Shown: one piece after another, positions 17,096 to 25,594 of the stretch
Layout: each line of letters starts with the position of its first letter
Numbering within the stretch: position 1 is the first letter of the stretch
Assembly (NCBI GenBank): GCA_905479115.1
Contig: CAJQLF010000026.1
Coordinates: forward strand, 1-64,000
Length of the DNA: 64,000 nt
Source of the DNA: an uncultured Flavobacteriales bacterium
Lineage (GTDB): Bacteria; Bacteroidota; Bacteroidia; Flavobacteriales_D; Sanyastnellaceae
Direction: 5' to 3'
Made by a program: the position numbers and the translations under genes
Notes under the pieces: generated by a model
The model's database searches: none
Told to the model about the DNA's origin: nothing
Seen by the model: only the letters and a program-made list of their open reading frames with translations

Positions 17096-18892
17096 CTAAG
17101 CCTTAAAGTGATTGAGAATCGTTCGGGCCACCTTCAAGTTGACCACGGCGAGCAACTGATCTTCTGGAGCTTTTCGAATGGCATCGACAGTTTTGAAATG
17201 CGCCAAAAGTGCGTGACGGGTTTTGGGCCCCACGCCGGGAATTTCATCCAACTCCGAGCGGAGAGCGGCCTTGCTGCGCCGCTTGCGGTGGTGGTCCAAA
17301 GAAAACCGGTGCGCTTCATTGCGCAGGTGCTGAATCAATTTGAGCGTGGAGGAACGTTTATCCAAGAACAACGGATGCTGATCGCCGGGGTAGTAAATTT
17401 CTTCCAGTCGCTTTGCGATGCCAATGATGGCAATTTTTCCTCTTAGCCCCAGGCTCTCCAACGCCTCCAGCGCATGAGAAAGTTGTCCTTTTCCCCCGTC
17501 GATAACGATGAGTTGAGGCAGAGGTTCACCATCGGTTACAAGCCGATGGTAGCGTCGGTGAACGACTTCGGTCATGGAAGCAAAGTCATCCGGGCCATCC
17601 ACGGTGCGGATGTTGAATTTTCGGTAGTCCGACTTCGCTGGCTTGCCGTTTTTGAAAACCACGCATGCTGAAGCCGGGTTGGTGCCTTGGATGTTGGAGT
17701 TATCGAAGCATTCGATGTGAACAGGCAATTCCGACAAGCGCAGGTCTTCTTTTGCCGTTTCCAGCAGGCGCTGGGTCGCAGCTTCGGGATGCGTTTGTTC
17801 CATTTGCTTTTGCCGATCGCGCATGAAGAATTTGGCATTGCGCTCGGACATTTCGACCAGTCGCAGTTTGTCGCCGCGCTGAGGAACGTGCAATTGAACA
17901 CCATTCAAGGGCAAATCGATTTCAAACGGCGTATAAATCGAGTTGGCGTCGCTACCAAACTTATCCCGCATTTGCACGATGGCGGCCTCCAAGATTTCCT
18001 TGGGCTCTTCGCCGAGTTTTCGACGGACCTCAGATGTGTGGCCTTTGGTGATGGTGCCGTTTTGGATTTTGAGGAAGTTCACGTAAGCACACCGCGCGTC
18101 CTGAACAATGGAGTAGACCTCCACATCATTGATGCCGGTATGTACAATCGTGTTTTTAGCCTGGTATTTTTTAACGGCGGCGAGTTTGCGTTTAAACTGT
18201 TCGGCTTCCTCGAACCGAAACGTTTCGGCAGCATGGGCCATCTGCAACTCCAGGGCACGGACCACTTCGCCGAGGTGCCCGCGCAGCAAATACCGGATGG
18301 CGGCGATGCTTTCGTTATACGCTTCTTCTGTCTGCTTTCCCACACAGGGTCCCATGCAGTTTCCGATGTGAAACTCCAGACATACCCGGAATTTTTGATT
18401 GGCGATGTTGTCCTCCGAAAGGGCGAGGGCACACGTTCTGATGGGATATAGTTTGCGGCATAAATCCAAGACGGTGTGCATGACTTTCACACTTGGAAAA
18501 GGGCCAAAATATTCACTCCCGTCTTTGATGAATTGCCGCGTGGCAAAAATCCGAGGGAAGCGCTCTTTTTTGATGACAATGAAGGGGTAGGTCTTATCGT
18601 CCTTAAGTTGGATGTTGTACAAGGGCTTGTGCTCCTTGATCAAGCTGTTTTCCAAGAGCAGCGCATCGGCCTCTGATGGAGCAACCAGCCATTCAATGTC
18701 ATGGATTTTAGAGACGAGCAAACGGGTCTTGCCGTATTGGTGCTGCTTGGTGAAATAGCTCGAGACCCGCTTCTTTAGGTCTTTGGCCTTACCAACGTAG
18801 AGAATTCGCTTCTCTTCATCGAAGTATTGGTATACGCCAGGTTGGTGAGGCAAGCGCGCCAGGGTGTTTTCTATGTGCTCCGATTTTCCCAT
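17096..18892 (-). CDS. uvrC: UvrABC excinuclease subunit C
   Basis: Makes the two incisions flanking a DNA lesion in nucleotide excision repair, acting with UvrB. The 598-residue protein shows all expected parts: the N-terminal GIY-YIG nuclease (PGVYQYFDEEKRILYVGKAKDLKKR), a central UVR motif (FRFEEAEQFKRKL), the RNase H-like second nuclease (IECFDNSNIQG, LIVIDGGKGQL), and a C-terminal helix-hairpin-helix region (IPGVGPKTRHALLAHF). It is divergent from the epimerase gene with 44 bases between starts, and convergent with the DCC gene. No terminator is evident in the four-base gap between the stops. Confidence 0.97.
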   Translation of the reverse strand: MGKSEHIENTLARLPHQPGVYQYFDEEKRILYVGKAKDLKKRVSSYFTKQHQYGKTRLLVSKIHDIEWLVAPSEADALLLENSLIKEHKPLYNIQLKDDKTYPFIVIKKERFPRIFATRQFIKDGSEYFGPFPSVKVMHTVLDLCRKLYPIRTCALALSEDNIANQKFRVCLEFHIGNCMGPCVGKQTEEAYNESIAAIRYLLRGHLGEVVRALELQMAHAAETFRFEEAEQFKRKLAAVKKYQAKNTIVHTGINDVEVYSIVQDARCAYVNFLKIQNGTITKGHTSEVRRKLGEEPKEILEAAIVQMRDKFGSDANSIYTPFEIDLPLNGVQLHVPQRGDKLRLVEMSERNAKFFMRDRQKQMEQTHPEAATQRLLETAKEDLRLSELPVHIECFDNSNIQGTNPASACVVFKNGKPAKSDYRKFNIRTVDGPDDFASMTEVVHRRYHRLVTDGEPLPQLIVIDGGKGQLSHALEALESLGLRGKIAIIGIAKRLEEIYYPGDQHPLFLDKRSSTLKLIQHLRNEAHRFSLDHHRKRRSKAALRSELDEIPGVGPKTRHALLAHFKTVDAIRKAPEDQLLAVVNLKVARTILNHFKA

Positions 18893-18924
18893 CGTACCTG
18901 CGAATTTCGGGCGGATTCTCCAAC

Positions 18925-18932
18925 TAACTTCG
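18925..18932 (+). promoter_or_regulatory. -7 box four bases before the epimerase ATG
   Basis: TAACTTCG (TAnnTTyG) is followed by GTGC and the ATG at 18937, the same spacing as at thiL, gpsA, pssA and the FKBP gene. No TTG sits at the usual upstream distance. Confidence 0.4.
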
Positions 18933-18936
18933 GTGC

Positions 18937-19959
18937 ATGGTTTTTGTTACCGGCGGAACGGGTTTGGTTGGACGCCATTTGGTGGACGAATTGCTGAAGG
19001 AAGGGCACGATGTGCATGCACTTTGCCGGCCAACGACCAATCGCCGACAGCTGGAAGATTTTTTAGGTCAATGCGGAACAGCGCACGATCGCTTGACGTG
19101 GGTTGAAGGCAGTTTAGAGGACGGAATGTTCTTGGAGGAGGCCTTGGAGAATTGCTCGCGGGTTTATCATTGCGCGGCATTGGTTTCGTTTCATCGCAAA
19201 GACGCGGAGGTGCTCAAGCGGATCAATCAAGACGCGACAGGGACGCTGGTTAATGCGATGTTGCAAGCGGGAGTGCCGGAAATGGTTCACATAAGCTCTG
19301 TGGCAGCATTGGGTCGAAAACGGGGTGAGCCGGTCCACGAGGATGTTCCATTCGAGGACGGCCGCGACGTGAGTGCGTATGCTCGATCGAAATTTGGTGC
19401 AGAATTAGAGGTATGGCGAGGTCAGGAAGAGGGACTTCGTGTTTTGACCGTGAACCCTGTCATTGTTCTGGGGCCAGGTGATTTCACACGGAGCTCATCC
19501 ATGCTCTTTACCCTGGTGCATCGGGGATTGAAATGGTATCCGACGGGGTCGAATGGATTTGTTTCCGCTCGGGATGTGGCGCGAGCCGCGACGATGCTAT
19601 CGACCAACGGGTGCTGGGGTGAGCGGTTTGTAGTATGTGCTGAGAACAGTTCGTATCGCCATCTCATGACGCTGATGGCGGAGGCCATGGGCGTTCGCGC
19701 GCCGCATCGACCGCTCCGGAGGTGGATGATGGGGGCGGCTTGGAGGCTCAGTGCTGGCTGGGAGTTCATCAGTGGTCGACGGGCTCCGATTTCCAAGGAA
19801 TCGGTGGAAACCACCCACAGGCATCACGATTACGTGACCGACAAATTGGAACGAGCATTGGCCGCAAAAGGGGTAGAGTGGCAATACCAATCCTTGAAAG
19901 AAACGGTAGCCGTTACCGTTCCCTTTCTCTTTGAGGCCTTGGGGCCTCCTCCGAAATGA
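18937..19959 (+). CDS. NAD(P)-dependent epimerase/dehydratase (extended SDR)
   Basis: A 340-residue extended short-chain dehydrogenase/reductase. The nucleotide-binding glycine motif VTGGTGLVGRHL lies at the extreme N-terminus, VYHCAALVSF follows, HISSVAALG supplies the active-site Ser strand, and SAYARSKFGAE holds the YxxxK catalytic pair. VLTVNPVIVLGPGD is the usual later motif. It is most like the dihydroflavonol reductase/nucleoside-sugar epimerase branch found beside dihydroorotase in Flavobacteriia. The substrate is unknown. The last 47 bases overlap, on the opposite strand, the 3' end of the DUF4296 gene. Confidence 0.88.
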   Translation: MVFVTGGTGLVGRHLVDELLKEGHDVHALCRPTTNRRQLEDFLGQCGTAHDRLTWVEGSLEDGMFLEEALENCSRVYHCAALVSFHRKDAEVLKRINQDATGTLVNAMLQAGVPEMVHISSVAALGRKRGEPVHEDVPFEDGRDVSAYARSKFGAELEVWRGQEEGLRVLTVNPVIVLGPGDFTRSSSMLFTLVHRGLKWYPTGSNGFVSARDVARAATMLSTNGCWGERFVVCAENSSYRHLMTLMAEAMGVRAPHRPLRRWMMGAAWRLSAGWEFISGRRAPISKESVETTHRHHDYVTDKLERALAAKGVEWQYQSLKETVAVTVPFLFEALGPPPK

Positions 19960-20362
19960 CAGGTGAAGGACCCGCGATTCGTTCTTCTTCGACAAGTCGT
20001 CGTTCGAGGACTGTGAGATTTTCGATCACATCTTCCATTAAACCGTCCAGAGCCTCAGGGCGCTGATACCACCAAGTGTAAGTGGATTTGAAGCGTTCTT
20101 CGCTCACGTTCCATCGGTCAAAAAGTTCGGCGTACTGCGATTCAACCCGCTCTGTTTCATTGTCGTTTCGGAATAACCGCTGTTTCAGCGCTCCTTCGAT
20201 GAGTTGCACTTCGGTGAGCACATGAACAAACGTGTCGCGCGGTATCACTCCGTTAGGCGCCTCGGGTTCTGGAAATGTCGGACCGTTTGCACAGCCGATG
20301 GCTGAGCCGAACAGAAGTGCGACTGCCATCCCTCGAACGCATATTCTTGGTGCAAGTTTCAT
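19913..20362 (-). CDS. DUF4296 family lipoprotein
   Basis: A 149-residue predicted lipoprotein (lipobox around AIGCANG) of the Bacteroidota DUF4296 family. The body is helical, with the recognisable segment HVLTEVQLIEGAL followed by a YAELFDRWNVSEERFKSTY-type helix and a YxxxPE step (TWWYQRPEALDGLM), ending in a charged, arginine-rich tail. Function unknown. I chose the start at 20362 (MKLAPRICV) because it overlaps the dihydroorotase stop as ATGA; longer readings lie in dihydroorotase coding sequence. The order pyrC, DUF4296, epimerase recurs in Flavobacteriia. Confidence 0.82.
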   Translation of the reverse strand: MKLAPRICVRGMAVALLFGSAIGCANGPTFPEPEAPNGVIPRDTFVHVLTEVQLIEGALKQRLFRNDNETERVESQYAELFDRWNVSEERFKSTYTWWYQRPEALDGLMEDVIENLTVLERRLVEEERIAGPSPVISEEAPRPQRERER

Positions 20363-21723
20363 CGGTTGAAGGTGAGACGTTGACCGGCATGGTTGCCGTG
20401 ATCTGTAAGCACGCGTTCTCCATCGTAGACCTGTATGCCATTGACCCAGGTGCCGCGAACGCGGGACTTGAAGGCCGTTCCTTCGAACGGCGACCAACCG
20501 CATTTGTATAAAATATTGGACTTGTTCACAGTCCACCTATCGTTCGGATCTACCAAAACCAAATCTGCTTGGTATCCCGCTCGGATGTATCCCCTGCCCT
20601 CGATATCGAATAAGTCGGCCACGCGGTGCGCCATCAAATTCACGACTTCTTCAACAGACAACACACCTTGGTGGACCAACTCTAGCATGGCGGGCAGACC
20701 ATGCTGCACCAATGGACCGCCCGAGGGAGCTTGGAAATAAGCGTTGTTCTTTTCTTCAGCAGTATGAGGGGCATGATCCGTGGCGACAACATCGATGCGC
20801 CCGTTGAGGATTCCTGCTCGAATCGCCTCGCGATCTTCAGCTGTTTTGACAGCAGGATTCCATTTGATGTGGGTTCCTTTTGCCTCATAATCAGCATCGG
20901 TGAACCACAAGTGGTGGATGCACGCTTCCGCAGTGATGCGTTTCTCAATTGAAGGGATGTCATTTCTAAACAGCCCAACTTCCCGGGCCGTTGAGATGTG
21001 CAGGATATGGAGCCGGGTATTGGATTTTTCTGCCAGTTCAACAGCCATGGAGGAGGATCGGTAACACGCTTCTGCACTGCGAATGAGTGGGTGCTGACCG
21101 ATGGGGACAAATTCACCAAACCGATCCCTTGCCGCCGCAGTATTGCGCCGAATGGTCGCCTCGTCCTCGCAATGCGTAGCTACGAGAGTAGGGCTCTCCT
21201 TGAAGACGGCTTCCAAAACGGAACGGTTATCGACGAGCATGTTACCCGTCGAGGATCCCATGAATACTTTTACGCCACAGATTTTTTTGGGGTCGGTTTT
21301 GAGCACCTCATCGAGGTTATCGTTCGAAGCTCCCATGAAGAAGGAGTAATTGACAGCGCTCACCTCTTCGGCACGATCGTATTTGTCTTGCAATAATTCC
21401 TGGGTCAGCGCTTGAGGAACGGTGTTGGGCATTTCCATGAAGGAAGTGATGCCGCCGGCTGCTGCTGCTGCGGATTCCGTTGCGATTTCACCTTTGTGGG
21501 TGAGGCCGGGTTCCCGAAAATGCACCTGATCATCGATGGCTCCCGGCAGCAACCACAAACCTTGGGCATCAATTTGAATGGCTTCGGAAGCTTCGGGGTG
21601 TCGGTCGCAGGCTGCTCCCACGGCGCCAATCGTGCCATCCCGTGCAATGAGCACGTCATCGACCTGAACTTTTCCTTCGTTAACAATGGATGCGCGAATG
21701 AAACGGGTCGGTGCGGCGAGCAT
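20359..21723 (-). CDS. pyrC: dihydroorotase
   Basis: Cyclises carbamoyl-aspartate to dihydroorotate in de novo pyrimidine synthesis; a cytoplasmic zinc amidohydrolase of 454 residues. Motifs: LPGAIDDQVHFREPGLTHKGE at the first metal site, EMPNTVPQ, the carbamylated-Lys segment GVKVFMGSSTGNM, VATHCEDE, LHILHIST and the catalytic ATDHAPHTAEEK. The first site reads D-D-Q-V-H-F-R where many enzymes have D-x-H-x-H; I recall this as normal for the Bacteroidota branch. It follows the DPM-type transferase gene by five bases and overlaps the DUF4296 start by four, so these are likely cotranscribed. Confidence 0.94.
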   Translation of the reverse strand: MLAAPTRFIRASIVNEGKVQVDDVLIARDGTIGAVGAACDRHPEASEAIQIDAQGLWLLPGAIDDQVHFREPGLTHKGEIATESAAAAAGGITSFMEMPNTVPQALTQELLQDKYDRAEEVSAVNYSFFMGASNDNLDEVLKTDPKKICGVKVFMGSSTGNMLVDNRSVLEAVFKESPTLVATHCEDEATIRRNTAAARDRFGEFVPIGQHPLIRSAEACYRSSSMAVELAEKSNTRLHILHISTAREVGLFRNDIPSIEKRITAEACIHHLWFTDADYEAKGTHIKWNPAVKTAEDREAIRAGILNGRIDVVATDHAPHTAEEKNNAYFQAPSGGPLVQHGLPAMLELVHQGVLSVEEVVNLMAHRVADLFDIEGRGYIRAGYQADLVLVDPNDRWTVNKSNILYKCGWSPFEGTAFKSRVRGTWVNGIQVYDGERVLTDHGNHAGQRLTFNR

Positions 21724-21728
21724 GGGGC

Positions 21729-22463
21729 TTACTTTTTGGCGTTGGGGTTGGGTCGAATGGGTCGGAACCGCATTTGCAAAACACCGAGAAACGCTTCTCT
21801 AAAAATGTTCATGCTCATCTTGCTGGTTCCAAATTCCCGGTCTACAAAGGTAATGGGCACTTCAACGATGCGAAAGCCTAATCGGCGTGCATTGTACTTC
21901 ATTTCAATTTGAAAGGCATACCCGATGAACTGAATGCGATTTAGATCGATGCGGTCCAGCACCTCGCTTCTGTAGCATTTGAATCCTGCCGTACTATCTC
22001 GCACTCCAAGCCATAAGATGAGGTTCACATATACCGAGGCGAAGTAGCTCATGAGGATTCGTCCAAGGGGCCAATTGCTCACCTTCCCACCCGTGACGTA
22101 ACGCGATCCAACGGCGACATCTGCCCCGTTCATGCAGGCTTCTCGTAATCGGACCAAGTCATGGGGTGTGTGCGAAAAGTCGCAGTCCATTTCATAGATC
22201 AGTGCATAGTCGCGCTCCAACGCCCAGCGAAAACCAGCGATGTATGCCGTCCCCAGCCCTTGCTTACCCGACCGCTCCAGCAGATGAATACGGTCTGGCT
22301 GGTGCTGTTGTGCCTGCTTCACCACATCGGACGTTCCATCGGGAGAACCGTCATCGACGATTAAAACGTGAAAAGGAGGGTCCAACGCCATGACGGTATC
22401 TACCATGCGTTGGATGTTTTCGATTTCGTTGTACGTGGGTATGATTACAAGACTATCAGCCAT
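21729..22463 (-). CDS. polyprenol-phosphate mannosyltransferase-like GT2 (DPM1 type)
   Basis: A 244-residue soluble or membrane-associated GT2 glycosyltransferase resembling dolichol-phosphate mannose synthase. It has VIIPTYNEIENIQ at the N-terminus, the nucleotide-binding VDDGSPDGTSDV, GLGTAYIAGFRWAL, the metal-binding YEMDCDFSHTPHDL with DxD-like residues, DSTAGFKCYR, and the closing EVPITFVDREFGTSKM. It would load mannose or another hexose from a nucleotide sugar onto undecaprenyl phosphate for later use outside the inner membrane. No C-terminal transmembrane helices are present. It is two bases from the pseudouridine synthase stop and five from dihydroorotase. Confidence 0.9.
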   Translation of the reverse strand: MADSLVIIPTYNEIENIQRMVDTVMALDPPFHVLIVDDGSPDGTSDVVKQAQQHQPDRIHLLERSGKQGLGTAYIAGFRWALERDYALIYEMDCDFSHTPHDLVRLREACMNGADVAVGSRYVTGGKVSNWPLGRILMSYFASVYVNLILWLGVRDSTAGFKCYRSEVLDRIDLNRIQFIGYAFQIEMKYNARRLGFRIVEVPITFVDREFGTSKMSMNIFREAFLGVLQMRFRPIRPNPNAKK

Positions 22464-22465
22464 AA

Positions 22466-23350
22466 TCAGCAGCTCATTCGGAGTAGATTAATTTCGGCAG
22501 TTGTCAAATGACGAAAGCTACCTCGTGGGACGTCCTTTTTAGTAAGCGGGCCGAGAAGGACTCGGTCAACTTTGATAACATGATAACCCAACTGTTCGAG
22601 CATTCGCCGGGCAATCCGACTGCGACTTGAAACGATTTTGAGACCGATTTGGTTGTGTTCATCATTGGCAAATTCAGCTTCTTCTGCACGAACAAATCCT
22701 TTGTCTACAATGAACCCCTTCTTTAATTCATTCAAATGCTTCTGCTGAACTTTCTCTCCGAGGCCAATATGGAAGAGGCGCGAGGCACCAGATGAAGGCG
22801 TGTTCATGCGCACCATCAATTCTTCGTCGTTGGTGAATAGCATCAACCCCGTGCTTTCCCGATCGAGCTTATCGATGGAACGAATGGGCTCTTTGCAGGC
22901 CTTTTGCACCAGCTCCAGCACTCCGCGTCGCGCCCGCGCATCGCCAATGGAAGTCCCAAAACCTTTGGGCTTATTCAACAGCACATAGCGCTTGGTTTCG
23001 GGGCGAATTGTTGTTCCACCCACCTGAACGGAGTCAGTAGGACTCACTTTATAGCCCATCTGGACAATAATTTCTCCATTGACGGTGATGACACCTGACT
23101 CAATGAGCGCATCGGCTTCTCTGCGTGAGCAGACACCGGCATTGGCAATGAACCGATTAAGTCGCAAGGGCCCGCCCGCCAATCCCAACGGTTTTTTAGC
23201 CGGCGCCGGTCCTCGGCGAACAGGTCGACCGCCACCTCCTTGCTGGTCGGGACGAAAATCCTTCCGGCTGCTTGGCGAGCGTTTGGAATGGGGCTTCCCA
23301 GTTGGTTTGGGGCGTGATCCGGAGCGACCGGAGGAGGCAGGCTTCTTCAT
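22466..23350 (-). CDS. RsuA/RluB-family rRNA pseudouridine synthase
   Basis: Isomerises a uridine of ribosomal RNA to pseudouridine. The 294 residues begin with about 60 residues rich in Arg, Lys, Pro and Gly, a disordered RNA-binding extension. An S4 domain follows (LRLNRFIANAGVCSRREADALIESGVITVNG), then the catalytic domain with the conserved Asp in RSIDKLDRESTGLMLFTND and the VLLNKPKGF motif. It resembles RluF/RluB-type enzymes; the exact target uridine is not readable. I take MKKPASSG at 23350 as start, which leaves 17 bases after yraN; a start at 23380 would overlap yraN. Confidence 0.9.
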   Translation of the reverse strand: MKKPASSGRSGSRPKPTGKPHSKRSPSSRKDFRPDQQGGGGRPVRRGPAPAKKPLGLAGGPLRLNRFIANAGVCSRREADALIESGVITVNGEIIVQMGYKVSPTDSVQVGGTTIRPETKRYVLLNKPKGFGTSIGDARARRGVLELVQKACKEPIRSIDKLDRESTGLMLFTNDEELMVRMNTPSSGASRLFHIGLGEKVQQKHLNELKKGFIVDKGFVRAEEAEFANDEHNQIGLKIVSSRSRIARRMLEQLGYHVIKVDRVLLGPLTKKDVPRGSFRHLTTAEINLLRMSC

Positions 23351-23367
23351 GCGGCTAAGATACCGAA

Positions 23368-23730
23368 TCATGGCAGGCAAACGAACGCATCCTCAATGTG
23401 TTCGATGCGCCGAGTATTCCGGGCATATTCGATGCAAATGATGTCGAAACGGATGCACTCGGCATCGATCTCGTGATGCCGCAGAAAAGTGTGCGCAGCA
23501 TGGATGATGCGGCGTTGTTTTTGAACATTGACCGCTTCAATGCCGGCTTCCCTATACCCCCATCTGCGCACCTTAACTTCAACAAAGACCCATGTTTTGT
23601 TTTTGCGGCCCACCAAGTCGATTTCATAGCGTTTCCACCTCCAATTCCGTGCGACCACTTGTGTGTTTTTGTTCTCGAGGTGGATGACGGCCAATGTCTC
23701 GCCCCACCGACCGCGTTGCGTCGTATTCAT
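23368..23730 (-). CDS. yraN: YraN/UPF0102 family nuclease-like protein
   Basis: A 120-residue member of UPF0102, a family with the Holliday-junction-resolvase-like PD-(D/E)xK nuclease fold. The diagnostic parts are the GRWGETLAVIHL helix, the RYEIDLVGRK strand with the active-site Asp, and WVFVEVKVRRWG with the E-x-K pair. Its role in vivo is not established. It is divergent from the putative outer-membrane protein gene with 37 bases between starts and precedes the pseudouridine synthase gene. Confidence 0.92.
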   Translation of the reverse strand: MNTTQRGRWGETLAVIHLENKNTQVVARNWRWKRYEIDLVGRKNKTWVFVEVKVRRWGYREAGIEAVNVQKQRRIIHAAHTFLRHHEIDAECIRFDIICIEYARNTRRIEHIEDAFVCLP

Positions 23731-23755
23731 GCGTTAAAGAAGGGGATGAACGCCG

Positions 23756-23763
23756 TAATTTTG
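23756..23763 (+). promoter_or_regulatory. -7 box four bases before the 23768 gene
   Basis: TAATTTTG, an exact TAnnTTTG match, then GCAG and the ATG at 23768. The N4 spacing matches the other cases in this window. Confidence 0.42.
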
Positions 23764-23767
23764 GCAG

Positions 23768-24661
23768 ATGATTTTTCGCTGGAGCCCTGGAATTCACGTG
23801 TGTTTAGCCTTGCTCGTTTCTCCGGTTCTCTGGAGTCAATCCAATCGATTTGCCGCCGAAGAGGAATGGTACATCTCCTGGGGTTACAACCGTTCGGCCT
23901 ATGCCGAATCGACGGTGCACATGTGGGGAGAAAGTCCTTCTGGCGGTGCATTTGATGTGACCCTCAACGACGCACGGGCAAACGACATGCCAGAGCGTTT
24001 TCAAGCCAAGGTTTATTTTCATCCGGGACTGTTCACCATTCCTCAATTCAATGCTCGGTTTGGCAAAAAAGTACGTCCAAACTGGTGGATTTCGGCTGGC
24101 TGGGATCACATGAAGTACAAGTTAAAAAAGGAATGGGTTGAAGCAGAGGGATTCGCTCCATCGGCGGATTTTACGGATGAAACGCCAGGAGCCGAGATCG
24201 CATGGGACGGTGACTCGCTCTACTGGGGACCGGGATTTAACTTTGAGCACAGCGACGGAATGAACTTCGTTCGATTTAGTGCCGAGCACGAGCATACCCT
24301 GTGGACTTCCAAAGGAGGGAATTTTGCTTTGCGAGCTTTCGAGGCGGTGGGGACGGGTTTGGTGGTGTGCAGCACAGACTTCAGGTGGGCAGGCGAGCGG
24401 GTAAAGAACCCCCAGCGAATCAGCGGCTTCGGTGTCGGATTGCATGCCGGATTGAGGGCCCAATTTCACCGGCGCTTTATGCTGCAGATGACAGGCCATG
24501 GGGGAGCCCTTGCGCTCCCATGGATTCGCTTGCAAGGCCCAACGGATGCGGGAGCCACTCAAAATGTGCAGTACGTTGAGTGGGCCTTTGCGTTGGCGTA
24601 TTTAATCGGGCCTTCTCATACGTCCGACCGCCGAGGGTGCAGCACTTGCCCGGGCTGGTAA
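23768..24661 (+). CDS. putative outer-membrane beta-barrel-like protein
   Basis: I do not recognise the family. The 297-residue protein has a signal peptide (hydrophobic core CLALLVSPVLW, likely cut after SQS or nearby) and then a long series of alternating aromatic/polar strands with many Trp and Tyr (for example WYISWGYNRSAY, KVRPNWWISAGWDHMKYKL). It has an aromatic-rich, glycine-punctuated end, as expected of outer-membrane barrels or barrel-like lipid-exposed proteins. The final residues are polar (RRGCSTCPGW), with two Cys near the C-terminus instead of the terminal aromatic that many barrels carry. The promoter box just before ATG 23768 supports the start. It converges on the coiled-coil gene with eight bases between stops. 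Confidence 0.62.
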   Translation: MIFRWSPGIHVCLALLVSPVLWSQSNRFAAEEEWYISWGYNRSAYAESTVHMWGESPSGGAFDVTLNDARANDMPERFQAKVYFHPGLFTIPQFNARFGKKVRPNWWISAGWDHMKYKLKKEWVEAEGFAPSADFTDETPGAEIAWDGDSLYWGPGFNFEHSDGMNFVRFSAEHEHTLWTSKGGNFALRAFEAVGTGLVVCSTDFRWAGERVKNPQRISGFGVGLHAGLRAQFHRRFMLQMTGHGGALALPWIRLQGPTDAGATQNVQYVEWAFALAYLIGPSHTSDRRGCSTCPGW

Positions 24662-24669
24662 AAGAAGGT

Positions 24670-25539
24670 TTAGTTCAGCACCAATTGCGCAGATCCAATG
24701 GATTCGTTGCCCTCTAAAATCCCGATCACATAGGCTCCGGTGGGCAATTCTGTGGATGGAATGTAAAACACGCAGGCCTCGATGCGCTCGCCGTTGTAAT
24801 CAATCACCCGGGTGGCACTGATGGGAGTGCCTTCTGAATTGGTGAGCTCAGACTGCTCTCCGACAAGAACCTGTCCCTGCTCATTGGTGACTTGTAAGTG
24901 AAGCGTTTTGGGACCGGCTTCGGCGATGCGATTTTCGAGCAAAGTGAAACAGACCTTAACCATGCTCGTTCGGGTGGCTCGGGTCGTTTCGCGTTGCCGA
25001 CCATTGGAAACGAGGCGAATGCCCTGGGCGGATGTTTCAGCGGCTTGCAGCGTTTGCCCGGCAACAATCATCTCCTCCATATTTTGCTGACGCTCCACCA
25101 AGCTCGAGTTGCGGTTTTGGACCGCCTCAACCCGAGCGCGCATCTGATCGTTTTCATCGATGAGTGCGAGGTTCAATTGGTTCAGAGAGTCAATTGTTGC
25201 CACATACCCTTTCATGATGGAACGGAGGGTTTCGGCCTCCTTTTTCACACGGCCCAATTCCCAGTTGCCGTTTTTGACCTGGGTGACAAGCTTGTCAATA
25301 TGGGCGCGCTGATCGGCTATTTCTGCCAGGATCAGGGCGTTTTCAGTAGAAAGCGTGTCATAGCTAAACCGCAGCTTTTCCAAGTCAAACATGACCTGAT
25401 CTCGATCCAATGTAAGTGCGGCATTATCGGATTCCGCCTCCGTTACGGCTTCCATTTTTTGGTACAATTGCAGGCCTAAGAAAAGGCACAAAAACGCCAA
25501 TGCTGCGGAAACAAGTATGAGAATGCGTCGTGACTCCAT
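24670..25539 (-). CDS. membrane-anchored coiled-coil protein, unknown function
   Basis: A 289-residue protein without a family I can name. An N-terminal transmembrane helix (ILILVSAALAFLCLFLGLQL) is followed by a long heptad-patterned coiled coil (about residues 28-165) and a compact C-terminal beta domain of about 110 residues. That domain starts near MVKVCFTLLENRIAEAG and continues with TLHLQVTNEQGQVL, RVIDYNGERIEACVFYIP and LPTGAYVIGILE. The layout suggests an inner-membrane anchored protein projecting a rod and head into the periplasm. It precedes the TonB-domain gene's 3' side, transcribed in the same direction after it (55 bases), so cotranscription is possible. Confidence 0.7.
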   Translation of the reverse strand: MESRRILILVSAALAFLCLFLGLQLYQKMEAVTEAESDNAALTLDRDQVMFDLEKLRFSYDTLSTENALILAEIADQRAHIDKLVTQVKNGNWELGRVKKEAETLRSIMKGYVATIDSLNQLNLALIDENDQMRARVEAVQNRNSSLVERQQNMEEMIVAGQTLQAAETSAQGIRLVSNGRQRETTRATRTSMVKVCFTLLENRIAEAGPKTLHLQVTNEQGQVLVGEQSELTNSEGTPISATRVIDYNGERIEACVFYIPSTELPTGAYVIGILEGNESIGSAQLVLN

Positions 25540-25594
25540 CAGGTGTGAAGTTGCAATAGTCAGGCCAAAGACCGTTCTATGGATTTAAGCAAGG

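Noticed and set aside
17687-18451. 254-codon frame antisense to uvrC
   Set aside because: Complementary to uvrC motifs, so most likely an artefact of codon usage.
20359-21723. Loss of the first metal-binding His in dihydroorotase (D-D-Q-V-H)
   Set aside because: I recall this as the usual form in Bacteroidota dihydroorotases, and the rest of the active site is intact, so it is not counted as unusual.
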